A stretch of DNA of 40,581 nt, taken from Acidobacteriota bacterium (GTDB lineage Bacteria > Acidobacteriota > Terriglobia > Bryobacterales > Bryobacteraceae). Position 1 is the first letter of the stretch. Every line of letters begins with the position of its first letter. Position numbers and translations under genes: made by a program. Positions 25,424-33,027 of this stretch are shown here, in pieces. A model generated the notes under the pieces. That model saw only the letters and a list, made by a program, of their open reading frames with translations. It searched no databases and had not been told where the DNA came from. The DNA is taken from NCBI GenBank assembly GCA_025354525.1, contig JANXMS010000123.1, positions 1 through 40,581 on the forward strand, written 5' to 3'.

Positions 25424-25945
25424 ATGAAGTTTGTTCATGGATTGATGATCGCCCTCATGCTCTCGATGGTGGCCTACGTGGTCAATCGGGATATGATGCG
25501 CCCGGACTTCCAGTCAGCGGCGGTCGCTAGGTCTAGCCCTTCGGCTGGATTTGTCCAGGCCGCCTACGCCGAAGAGGCCGCTACCAAAATGGATTGGCGG
25601 ATGCTCCGAGAGCTGAACTACCGCACCGGCAAGATCACCCCGGCATTGAAAGCGCTCGACGGCAAAATGGTCCGGATCCCCGGATACATGGTGCCCCTCG
25701 AAGACGAAGCCGAGATCGTCAACGAATTTTTGCTGGTTCCGTACGTCGGTGCCTGTATTCACACCCCGCCGCCGCCGCCGAACCAGATCGTCCAGGTGAA
25801 AATGACGAGCGCCAAGAAAGTCAAAATGAGCTTCTGGGATCCGATCTGGATTGAAGGAAAGCTGCAAATTCAGACGATAAAGAGTCCCTACGGCGACGTA
25901 GGCTTCCAACTCTCCGGCGTTACAATCGAACCTTACAAGGACTAG
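25424..25945 (+). CDS. DUF3299 periplasmic protein (ZrgD-like)
   Basis: The 173-aa protein has an N-terminal membrane or signal segment (MKFVHGLMIALMLSMVAYVV) and a DUF3299 domain with ALDGKMVRIPGYMVPLED, FLLVPYVGACIHTPPPPPNQ and FWDPIWIEGKLQ. The C-x-H in the third block is the typical conserved pair. I chose the ATG at 25424 because AAGGAG lies at the right distance and the longer frame upstream is not conserved. DUF3299 genes often sit with DUF2796 and an ABC exporter-type pair in zinc-responsive operons. Confidence 0.88.
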   Translation: MKFVHGLMIALMLSMVAYVVNRDMMRPDFQSAAVARSSPSAGFVQAAYAEEAATKMDWRMLRELNYRTGKITPALKALDGKMVRIPGYMVPLEDEAEIVNEFLLVPYVGACIHTPPPPPNQIVQVKMTSAKKVKMSFWDPIWIEGKLQIQTIKSPYGDVGFQLSGVTIEPYKD

Positions 25946-25951
25946 TTCCCG

Positions 25952-26455
25952 ATGCTTCGTGTCGCTCTGTTGTCTCTTCTTGCGTTACCCCTTTGCAGCC
26001 AACAGCGCAGCCACAAAGCGCATGAACACGGTCATGCGAAATTAAATATTGCCTTCGAAACCACCACCGGCGCTCCCGTCGGATCGGTGGAGCTCGAATC
26101 CCCCGCCGAGAGCATTATCGGCTTTGAGTATGCCGCCAAAACCCCCGCTGACAAAGCGAAGCAGGAAAAAGCTCTCGCCACCCTGAAGGCGCGGTTCGGC
26201 GAGATGGTCGTGCTCCCGGTCGGGTGCAAAATGACCCCCGCCAAAGTCGAGGTCCACCTGGACGGCCAACATGCCGAGGTCCATGCGGAGTTCAACGTGA
26301 GATGCGCTGGACCCATCGCCGGAAAGTCTATCTCCTTCGGCTTTTCGAAAGTGTTTCCGAAAATCGATGAGGTTGAGGTGCAGCTTCTCGCTGGCTCTCA
26401 ACAAGCGAAATTGGAAGTCCAGAAAGATAAGGGAAGCCTTCAAATCGCCAAATGA
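25952..26455 (+). CDS. DUF2796 / ZrgA-like zinc-binding periplasmic protein
   Basis: The 167-aa protein has a signal peptide (MLRVALLSLLALPLCSQQ) followed at once by a histidine-rich patch, SHKAHEHGHAKLNI, the DUF2796 hallmark that in ZrgA proteins is linked to zinc binding. The rest is two beta-rich repeats (VGSVELESPAESIIGFEYAA; AEVHAEFNVRCAGP). A predicted role is to hold zinc in the periplasm for the ABC permease encoded downstream. It lies 6 bp after DUF3299 and overlaps the ATPase by 4 bp. Confidence 0.9.
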   Translation: MLRVALLSLLALPLCSQQRSHKAHEHGHAKLNIAFETTTGAPVGSVELESPAESIIGFEYAAKTPADKAKQEKALATLKARFGEMVVLPVGCKMTPAKVEVHLDGQHAEVHAEFNVRCAGPIAGKSISFGFSKVFPKIDEVEVQLLAGSQQAKLEVQKDKGSLQIAK

Positions 26456-27135
26456 GCGCCCCTGCGATCGCTCTTCGAGATGTGCGTTTCTCTTACCGGT
26501 CGGGCCCTGAAATCCTCGACATTCCGGAGTTGACGATCGCGCGCGGCGAAAGAGTGTTCCTCTTTGGGCCAAGCGGCAGCGGCAAAACGACGCTTCTCGG
26601 AATTCTAGCCGGAATTCTCACCGGCTTCACAGGGTCGGTGGAAGTGCTGGGCCGAGACGTCAGCAAAATGAGCGGCAGCGAGCGCGACGCGTTCCGCGGC
26701 ACCCATCTCGGCTATATCTTCCAACTCTTCAATCTCATTCCCTACCTCACCGTCGAAGAGAACATCACGCTGCCCGGTCGTCTCCATCCAGCCCGCGCCA
26801 AGAATATCGCCGAGGCCCGCGCCGTGGCCAAACGGCTCGGCATCGAACACCTCCTCGGACGCGCTGTCACCCAACTCAGCGTCGGCCAACAACAACGGGT
26901 TGCCGCCGCCCGCGCTTTGCTCGGTGCCCCCGAACTCCTCATCGCCGACGAACCCACCTCATCGCTGGATTTCGATCACCGCGAGCGCTTCCTCGAACTG
27001 CTTTTCGAAAACTGTGCGCTATCGAACTCGACCCTCCTGTTCGTCAGCCACGACCGTAGCCTCGCCACTAAGTTCGACCGCCAACTGTCTCTGCTCGATT
27101 TCAACCGAGCTCACCGCACGGAGGCCGCTGTTTAA
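26452..27135 (+). CDS. ABC transporter ATPase, MacB/LolD type
   Basis: The 227-aa ATPase has Walker A GPSGSGKT (39-46), Q-loop region IFQLFNLIPYLT, signature LSVGQQQ (142-148; LSGGQ variant with V), Walker B LLIADE (162-167), D-loop SSLD, and H-loop FVSHD. The subfamily powers FtsX-like permeases that work on periplasmic or lipoprotein substrates rather than classic solute import. It overlaps DUF2796 as ATGA and precedes its permease by 2 bp. Confidence 0.93.
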   Translation: MSAPAIALRDVRFSYRSGPEILDIPELTIARGERVFLFGPSGSGKTTLLGILAGILTGFTGSVEVLGRDVSKMSGSERDAFRGTHLGYIFQLFNLIPYLTVEENITLPGRLHPARAKNIAEARAVAKRLGIEHLLGRAVTQLSVGQQQRVAAARALLGAPELLIADEPTSSLDFDHRERFLELLFENCALSNSTLLFVSHDRSLATKFDRQLSLLDFNRAHRTEAAV

Positions 27136-27137
27136 CC

Positions 27138-28409
27138 ATGGTTCTCCTCTCCCTCGCCTGGAAATCGCTCCGCAATCGCCTCCTCACCACCTCGCTCACC
27201 GTCCTTTCAATCGGCCTCAGCATGGCGCTCCTGCTCGGTGTTGAAAACGTCCGCGTCGGTGCCCGTGAAAGTTTCGCCAACACCATCTCCCAAACTGACC
27301 TCATCGTGGGTGCTCGCGGCGGCTCCCTCCAACTCCTCCTCTATAGCGTCTTCCGCATCGGCCAAGCCACCAACAACGTCTCCTACGAGTCCTACCTCCA
27401 CTGGAAAAATCACCCAGCCGTATCGTGGACCATCCCGTACTCGCTCGGCGACTCCCACCGCGGCTTCCGCGTCGTCGGAACCACCGAAGACTTCTATCAG
27501 CACCTTCGCTTCCGCCGAGATCGTCAGATCCAGTTCGCCGCCGGCCGTTCCCCAAAAGACGTTTTCGATCTCGTTCTCGGTGCCGATGTCGCACAATCCC
27601 TCGGCTATAAACTCGGCGAAAAAGTCGTCATCTCGCACGGCATCGCCGCTGGTCGCGGCATCGCTGACAACGACCACAAAGACAAACCCTTCACCGTAAC
27701 CGGCATCCTCGCCAAAACCTCCACCCCTGTCGACCGTTCGCTTTACATCCAACTCGAAGGCATCACCGCCGTCCATATTGACTGGGCCGATGGAGCCCCG
27801 CCCATGCCCGGCGAAGAGACCCCGGCCGCCAAAATCACCAAAGAAAACATGAAGGTGGAGCAGATCACCTCCTTCCTCCTCCGCTGCAAAACCCGCATGG
27901 CCACCCTGCAATTGCAACGCGAGATCAACACCTACCCCGAAGAACCGATGCAGGCCATCATCCCCGGAGTTACTCTCCAGGAGCTTTGGCGAACCATCGG
28001 CTATGCCGAAGACGCCCTCCAAGTCGTGACCATATTCGTGATTCTGGTCGGCCTTCTCGGCATGCTCGTCTCGCTCTACACCTCCTTGAATGAACGTCGC
28101 CGCGAAATGGCGATCCTACGAGCAATTGGAGCCGGACCGGGCAAAATCATCGCTCTCCTCGTCCTCGAAAGCGGACTGCTTTCGCTCGCCGGCTGCCTCC
28201 TCGGCGTCGTCATGATCTACGGACTCAGCGTCATTTTCCAACCTATCGTCGAACAACAGTTCGGGCTCTATGTCCCCGTACAGCCGCCAACTGCAACCGG
28301 TTGGATCTATCTCGGCAGCGTCGTGGTGGCTGGGCTTTTGATCGGCTTCGTCCCCGCCTGGAAAGCCTACCGGAATGCCCTCGCTGACGGGCTCAGCGTG
28401 CGCGTTTAA
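27138..28409 (+). CDS. ABC permease, FtsX/MacB type
   Basis: The 423-aa protein has a first membrane helix (LLTTSLTVLSIGLSMALLLG), a large periplasmic domain of about 260 residues (QTDLIVGARGGSLQLLLYSV), then three C-terminal helices separated by the family's coupling segment LNERRREMAILRAIGAGPGK, and AYRNALADGLSVRV at the end. The QTDLIVGARGGSLQ block is common in permeases of DUF2796/DUF3299 loci. It pairs with the preceding ATPase. Whether the system imports zinc or remodels a zinc-loaded envelope protein is unsettled. Confidence 0.92.
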   Translation: MVLLSLAWKSLRNRLLTTSLTVLSIGLSMALLLGVENVRVGARESFANTISQTDLIVGARGGSLQLLLYSVFRIGQATNNVSYESYLHWKNHPAVSWTIPYSLGDSHRGFRVVGTTEDFYQHLRFRRDRQIQFAAGRSPKDVFDLVLGADVAQSLGYKLGEKVVISHGIAAGRGIADNDHKDKPFTVTGILAKTSTPVDRSLYIQLEGITAVHIDWADGAPPMPGEETPAAKITKENMKVEQITSFLLRCKTRMATLQLQREINTYPEEPMQAIIPGVTLQELWRTIGYAEDALQVVTIFVILVGLLGMLVSLYTSLNERRREMAILRAIGAGPGKIIALLVLESGLLSLAGCLLGVVMIYGLSVIFQPIVEQQFGLYVPVQPPTATGWIYLGSVVVAGLLIGFVPAWKAYRNALADGLSVRV

Positions 28410-28450
28410 ACCAAAAACCCCTCTTGTATCGAAACTGAGAATGGTTTATC

Positions 28451-28861
28451 ATGGTCAAAGAGTTCATGGCAAACGCTTCTCACCGTCTGAGTCTGGATCG
28501 CTACGGAATGGCACTCTCCATCGGGTGCGCCATCCATTGCGCGGTTCTGCCATTGGCGCTCTCGGCGATGACCACGGTCGGCCTCGCCTGGGTCGCCTCT
28601 CCCGAACTGGAATGGAGCATTCTCATCTGCACCTTCCTGATCGGTTCCACTCGCTTGGTCCAGAGTTATCGCCAACACCACCAACCGGAATGCCTCGCAC
28701 TTTTCCTCGCAGGTCTTGTATCCTTCATCTGCGCGAAAAGCGGCTTCTTCAGCTTTGACTATTTCGAAGCGGTGTTCATGTCCGTTGGCGGACTTCTCGT
28801 CGCCACCGCCCATTTCCGCAACCTCCGCTTAGCAAAATCGACCTGTTGCGCGATCGCCTAG
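28451..28861 (+). CDS. MerC-domain membrane protein
   Basis: This 136-aa protein has four predicted membrane helices and the MerC motif GCAIHCAVLPLALSA, where the two cysteines in the first helix can bind thiophilic metal. A C-terminal CC pair (KSTCCAIA) adds two more. MerC carries Hg(II) in resistance operons, but here it ends a DUF2796/ABC operon, so zinc or another divalent metal is the likelier ligand. ATG at 28451 is used; a second in-frame ATG at 28466 is possible. Confidence 0.85.
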   Translation: MVKEFMANASHRLSLDRYGMALSIGCAIHCAVLPLALSAMTTVGLAWVASPELEWSILICTFLIGSTRLVQSYRQHHQPECLALFLAGLVSFICAKSGFFSFDYFEAVFMSVGGLLVATAHFRNLRLAKSTCCAIA

Positions 28862-28864
28862 TTC

Positions 28865-28890
28865 GAAACAATGCTTTAGTGTTTTGTTTC
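28865..28890. promoter_or_regulatory. Inverted repeat after the MerC gene
   Basis: GAAACAA-N12-TTGTTTC forms a perfect 7-bp inverted repeat four bases after the MerC stop and about 58 bases before the PHP gene. It lacks a U-run and a GC-rich stem, so it is a poor intrinsic terminator and may be an operator. The left arm sits in GTTCGAAACAA, which also occurs upstream of the operon near 25231. Confidence 0.4.
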
Positions 28891-28948
28891 ACACAGAATT
28901 GACTGTCCTCTCGCGACATTGCAACGGAACATCGCCACACTGGTGGTC

Positions 28949-30088
28949 ATGGATACCCAAGGTTTGCATTTCCTCTGGCGGAACCGACGCGCTGCCGAAT
29001 CGTTCCGTACTGGTGTCTCGCTGCACAGCCATACCCTCTATTCAGAAGAGAATATGGCCTTCCTGCCTCGCTACGCCCACCGCATTCCGGGCGTAAGCCA
29101 ATCCATCAGAAAGCACGAGGCAACCTATCGGCGCTACTATGGCCACGACATCGACTACTCCCGCTCTTGGTGGACTCCGCCGCTTCCCGCCGTCGATGCC
29201 GAAACCGTCGAAACCAAGCAGATCAATGATCTAGTCCAACTCCCGGCCTTAGTCTCGCTCACCGATCACGACTCCATTGCAGCGGCGTTAAATCTCCATG
29301 TCCTGGACTCCCATTCCGTCGCTCCCCTATCCGTCGAATGGACCGTTCCATTCGGAGCCTCCTTCTTCCACCTCGGCATCCACCACCTCCCGTTCGATTC
29401 CGCCACCACCTGGATGGAAACCCTCCTCGCCTGGACCGCCTCCCCTGACCTGGTTCGCTTTTCCGAATTGATGGTCGCCCTCCATGCCATCGATCAAGTT
29501 CTCATTGTCTTCAACCACCCACTTTGGGACGAAGATCTGAAGGGCCAAGACGTCCATCGTGAAGGCGTCCGTGGTTTTCTTGACCGCTACGGCTCCTGGA
29601 TCCACGCGCTTGAACTCAACGGCCTCCGGCCCTGGTCGGAGAACCGCGACGTCGTGGCGCTTGGGCAGGAACGCCACATTCCCATCATCTCGGGAGGTGA
29701 CCGCCACGGTCGCGAACCAAATGCCAACATCAACCTCTCCCATGCCACCACCTTCAGCGAGTTTGTCGCCGAAGTCCGTCGCGACAAGTTCTCGCAGGTG
29801 CTCTTTCTTCCGCAGTACAACGCCAGTCTCAAACTCCGTTGCCTCGAAACGATGACCGATATTCTCCGCGACTATCCCGAATACCCCGGTCGCGTGTTGT
29901 GGAGCGACCGCATCTTCTTCCGACAGCACGACGGCCACGTGGCCACGCTCTCTTCGCTGTGGAAAGGGGCCGGGCCCGGACTCGTTCGAAACTTCGTCGC
30001 GCTCCTTCGTATCCTAGAGTCTAAGCGCGTGCGAAGCACCCTTCGCCTGATCGCCACAACTGCCCATGCGGATAGCCTTCTTTACTGA
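28949..30088 (+). CDS. PHP-domain metal-dependent phosphoesterase-like protein
   Basis: The 379-aa protein carries the PHP motifs: VSLHSHTLYSEE (H-x-H), SLTDHDSIAAAL (T-D-H-D), a histidine in VFNHPLWDED, and ISGGDRHGREPNANI near the end of the metal site. PHP domains hydrolyse phosphoesters with two or three metal ions; the substrate here is unknown. Inserts around 60-100 (RRYYGHDIDYSRSWW) are unusual for short PHP proteins. I use ATG at 28949 rather than an upstream TTG at 28919. It overlaps the following GT4 gene by 23 bp, implying a joint role. Confidence 0.82.
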   Translation: MDTQGLHFLWRNRRAAESFRTGVSLHSHTLYSEENMAFLPRYAHRIPGVSQSIRKHEATYRRYYGHDIDYSRSWWTPPLPAVDAETVETKQINDLVQLPALVSLTDHDSIAAALNLHVLDSHSVAPLSVEWTVPFGASFFHLGIHHLPFDSATTWMETLLAWTASPDLVRFSELMVALHAIDQVLIVFNHPLWDEDLKGQDVHREGVRGFLDRYGSWIHALELNGLRPWSENRDVVALGQERHIPIISGGDRHGREPNANINLSHATTFSEFVAEVRRDKFSQVLFLPQYNASLKLRCLETMTDILRDYPEYPGRVLWSDRIFFRQHDGHVATLSSLWKGAGPGLVRNFVALLRILESKRVRSTLRLIATTAHADSLLY

Positions 30089-31259
30089 TTCTTTCCACGA
30101 AGTCAACGGCGTAGCTCATACGAGTCGCATGCTATCGGCCACGGCCCAGCGCTTAGGCGTTCCCTTCCTAGTCGTCTGCGCCGGTCCCCCAGACCCAGCC
30201 TCCGGTCGTCTCCAGTTGCCCCGTGGTCGAACCTCTTTCGCCGTCGAGCGAGATTTGTTCTACGATCCGTTGTACTACCGCCACCGAGCCGCCGCCGAAG
30301 CCCGGATCCGCGAATTCTCTCCCGACGTGATCCACATCACCGGTCCTAGCGACGTCGGTACCATCGGCGTGGTCCTGGCCAAAACACTGCAGATCCCGCT
30401 CGTCGCCAGTTGGCACACCAACCTTCATGAATACGCTGCCGAGCGCCTCCCTCGCTTTGTCCCACGCAAAGTCCGCCAAGGAGTCGCAGCAGCTTCGCTC
30501 AAAGCGCTCGGCGCGTTCTACCGCTTAGCCGACGTCGTCATGGCCCCTAACCCCGAACTCCTCGAACTCGTCGAGAAGGCCTCCGGCCGCCCCGGTTTTC
30601 TCATGCGGCGCGGCGTCGATACCGTCCTCTTCGATCCTGCGAAACGAACCCATCCCGGTCGGCCTTTGCGCATTGGCACCGTCGGCCGCCTCTCGGTCGA
30701 GAAAAACATCCATTTTCTGACCACCATCGAGCGCCATCTGCTCGCTCATGGGGTCACGGATTTCAAAATCCGAATTATCGGCGACGGCGCAGAACACGAG
30801 AAGTTGGCCCGGGATCTTCGCCACGCGGAGTTTACCGGCGTGCTCAGTGGCGAGGCGCTCTCCCGCGCCTACGCCGATTTCGACTTGTTCGTCTTTCCGT
30901 CGCGCACCGATACCTTTGGCAACGTCGTCCTCGAGGCCCTCGCTTCCGGCGTGCCAGCGGTGGTCACGGCCTCCGGCGGCCCGAAATTCATCGTCCGCGA
31001 CGGCGAAACTGGGTTCGTCGCCCCCGATGATAATTCGTTCCTCGCAAACACCCTGGCCCTAGCCCTCGACGCCGACCTACGCCGAACGATGGCTGTCAAA
31101 GCCCGCCTCGCCGCCATCGGCACCACTTGGGAAAACGTTTTGGCCGAAATTGAAGTCGCCTATCGCGCGGTTACTCTTCGCCGGGGAGCACGGCCACGAA
31201 CTCCCCTCGCACCAGGAATTCATCCGGCTCGAGTTCCCATGGCTCGAACTCAGGATTAA
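30066..31259 (+). CDS. GT4 glycosyltransferase
   Basis: The 397-aa GT-B enzyme has an N-terminal acceptor domain (RIAFFTDSFHEVNGVAHTSR, DVIHITGPSDVG, VASWHTNLHEYA) and a donor domain (RIGTVGRLSVEKN, IIGDGAEHEKL, FTGVLSGEALSRAYADFDLF, then FPSRTDTFGNVVLEALASG with the E-x7-E-type signature). The layout matches mannosyl- or glucosyltransferases acting on lipids, such as GDP-mannose-dependent alpha-mannosyltransferases. Its translation overlaps the PHP gene. The last 30 residues are proline/arginine-rich and overlap the converging S24-like gene by 89 bp, so the C-terminal extension is probably non-essential. Confidence 0.88.
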   Translation: MRIAFFTDSFHEVNGVAHTSRMLSATAQRLGVPFLVVCAGPPDPASGRLQLPRGRTSFAVERDLFYDPLYYRHRAAAEARIREFSPDVIHITGPSDVGTIGVVLAKTLQIPLVASWHTNLHEYAAERLPRFVPRKVRQGVAAASLKALGAFYRLADVVMAPNPELLELVEKASGRPGFLMRRGVDTVLFDPAKRTHPGRPLRIGTVGRLSVEKNIHFLTTIERHLLAHGVTDFKIRIIGDGAEHEKLARDLRHAEFTGVLSGEALSRAYADFDLFVFPSRTDTFGNVVLEALASGVPAVVTASGGPKFIVRDGETGFVAPDDNSFLANTLALALDADLRRTMAVKARLAAIGTTWENVLAEIEVAYRAVTLRRGARPRTPLAPGIHPARVPMARTQD

Positions 31260-31959
31260 GCGGGGTCATCCGAACCAGCTTGTGCTCCCAGCCTTCCTCG
31301 TTCGTCGCCCGCTTCTCGCTCGAATAGACTTTCACCGTCAACTCGCTCACCCCGCTCGCAATCCGCTCGACTAACAGGATCTTCCCTTGGCGGCTTCCGC
31401 CCCTCGGCTCGCGGAAAATGCAGCGGCTACCGTCCGGAATCAACGGCTCCATCGATCGACCCTCCACCGTCACAATGAACATTCCCTTAGCAACCGGCAC
31501 CCCTTCGGGCACCTCTACCCACTTCTCCAGCTCTGGCGTCTGTTCCTCACTCAGGCCCCCAGCCGCGGCCCGGGCGTTATACAGGGGCAGATGCGTGCGA
31601 TACTCCATCACGGTAGGTGCTACTCGTTCCCGATAGAGTCGGCTGAGCCGGGCAGGGAAGTTGGCTACCCGCGTTTTCTCTCGCTCCGTGATCCGCACGG
31701 TATGGGATAGATGATCTTCCAGGAATTCGAACACCCGTTTCCCGCCCCACTCCCGGCTTTTGGACGCGATGTCGTCCTCGAGCAACGACAGCACGTCGGC
31801 CTCCCCGGCCGCAAACGATTCCCAATCCCTGCGCAAACGCAGATGCAAAACGTCCCCTTCGACGTCCAACAGCAATACCCCCGCCACTTCTTTCACCCGC
31901 CCCGGAAGCGCCACCTCTAGGTAAGCAAACTCAGCCTCCCGTGCAGAAACTACCTCCAT
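31171..31959 (-). CDS. S24/LexA-like peptidase-fold protein without recognisable HTH
   Basis: The 262-aa protein has a C-terminal S24 fold. EGRSMEPLIPDGSRCIFREP contains the S-M pair of the LexA/UmuD active site, GKILLVE the strand after it, and ELTVKVYSSEK a lysine at the expected general-base position. The N-terminal 130 residues (VALPGRVKEVAGVLLLDVEG, DWESFAAGEADVLSLLEDDI) are not a helix-turn-helix I recognise, and no A/C-G cleavage site stands out. It may be a regulator, a self-cleaving switch or a structural relative. GAGGGA precedes the ATG at 31959. Confidence 0.72.
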   Translation of the reverse strand: MEVVSAREAEFAYLEVALPGRVKEVAGVLLLDVEGDVLHLRLRRDWESFAAGEADVLSLLEDDIASKSREWGGKRVFEFLEDHLSHTVRITEREKTRVANFPARLSRLYRERVAPTVMEYRTHLPLYNARAAAGGLSEEQTPELEKWVEVPEGVPVAKGMFIVTVEGRSMEPLIPDGSRCIFREPRGGSRQGKILLVERIASGVSELTVKVYSSEKRATNEEGWEHKLVRMTPLNPEFEPWELEPDEFLVRGEFVAVLPGEE

Positions 31960-31997
31960 CGTCCCTCTTCCCCCATACCGCCCTTATCGTCCACTCT

Positions 31998-33002
31998 CTA
32001 CTTTTTCTTAACACTCACATCCGGCCCATACGGATAATAACCCTTCCGTGACCGCACTTTCACATTCGGCAGCGACACTTCCACCCGCAGATTCCGAAAC
32101 ACCCGTCCGGCATCTTGCGCCTGCGGCGTAAACCGAAGTAGATACTGCGTAGTCACTTCGCCGGTCGTATTGGCCACCGCCCGAAACATCCCCCGCGCAA
32201 TTTCGGAGGCATAGCCGCCCGTGCCCACCTTCAACGCGTAATTCCCTTCATCCGAAGGCGTCGAGAGATATCCCGAAACATCTTTGTAAAGCCCCTGCAA
32301 CGGGTACTCCACACGTCCACCGGTCTCTTCCGTCAATTGCGTCAAAACCTTCTCGCCTTCGTTGTTGAACCCGAACGCCACCGTCGAAACACCATAAATC
32401 GTCACCAGGTTCCGCTGCGCAATCTCGAGCACTTCGTTCAACGTCTTCTTGCTCGCGTTGTCGTGACCGTCGCCGATCACCACAATTACGCGCCGTGGCT
32501 CCAGCGGTTCGCCCTTCACGAGACTCCGCGAAGTGCAGGCCATATAAATTGCATCGTATAGCGCCGCTCCGCCACCCGGCTTCAACTTCCGCAGCTTTTC
32601 GACAATCTTCTGCGAATCCGACGTCGTATTTACCGCGAGCTCAGCTTCATTCGAATACGTGATCAGGTAGCCGCTATAGCGAGGGTCGTCCGGCAACAAT
32701 GCCAACGCCAACTCAATCGCTGACTCCTGATAATTCTTCCAATGCAATCGGCTCGTATTCGACAGATCGAGCAAAAAGCCAACCACCACCGGTTGGCTTC
32801 GCTCGCGACTGAAATAAGTCAGGTCTTGCAGTTTCCCTTCGTCATAAATCTTGAAGTCTTTTCTTTCGAGATTCGAAACGAACTTGCCATTGGCATCCGT
32901 CACCGTCACCGGGACAATCACTTCCGTTGCAGATACGGAAAGCACCGGATCTTGCGCAAGTGCAAACGCGGCAAATAGGCTGTTCAGAAGCAAACTACGC
33001 AT
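31998..33002 (-). CDS. VWFA-related acidobacterial secreted protein
   Basis: After a signal peptide (MRSLLLNSLFAAFALAQ) comes an N-terminal beta domain with VIVPVTVTDANGKFVSNLER and DFKIYDEGKLQ, then a VWA domain: FLLDLSNTSR (MIDAS D-x-S-x-S/T variant), GGAALYDAIYMACTS (MIDAS threonine position replaced by A/L) and VIVVIGDGHDNAS (MIDAS Asp). The family (TIGR03436 type) is expanded in Acidobacteria; the role is probably cell-surface protein interaction. I use ATG at 33002 instead of an in-frame TTG at 33011. It follows the M48 protease by 25 bp. Confidence 0.9.
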   Translation of the reverse strand: MRSLLLNSLFAAFALAQDPVLSVSATEVIVPVTVTDANGKFVSNLERKDFKIYDEGKLQDLTYFSRERSQPVVVGFLLDLSNTSRLHWKNYQESAIELALALLPDDPRYSGYLITYSNEAELAVNTTSDSQKIVEKLRKLKPGGGAALYDAIYMACTSRSLVKGEPLEPRRVIVVIGDGHDNASKKTLNEVLEIAQRNLVTIYGVSTVAFGFNNEGEKVLTQLTEETGGRVEYPLQGLYKDVSGYLSTPSDEGNYALKVGTGGYASEIARGMFRAVANTTGEVTTQYLLRFTPQAQDAGRVFRNLRVEVSLPNVKVRSRKGYYPYGPDVSVKKK

Positions 33003-33027
33003 AGGGTCCAATGATATCGCGGTATTG

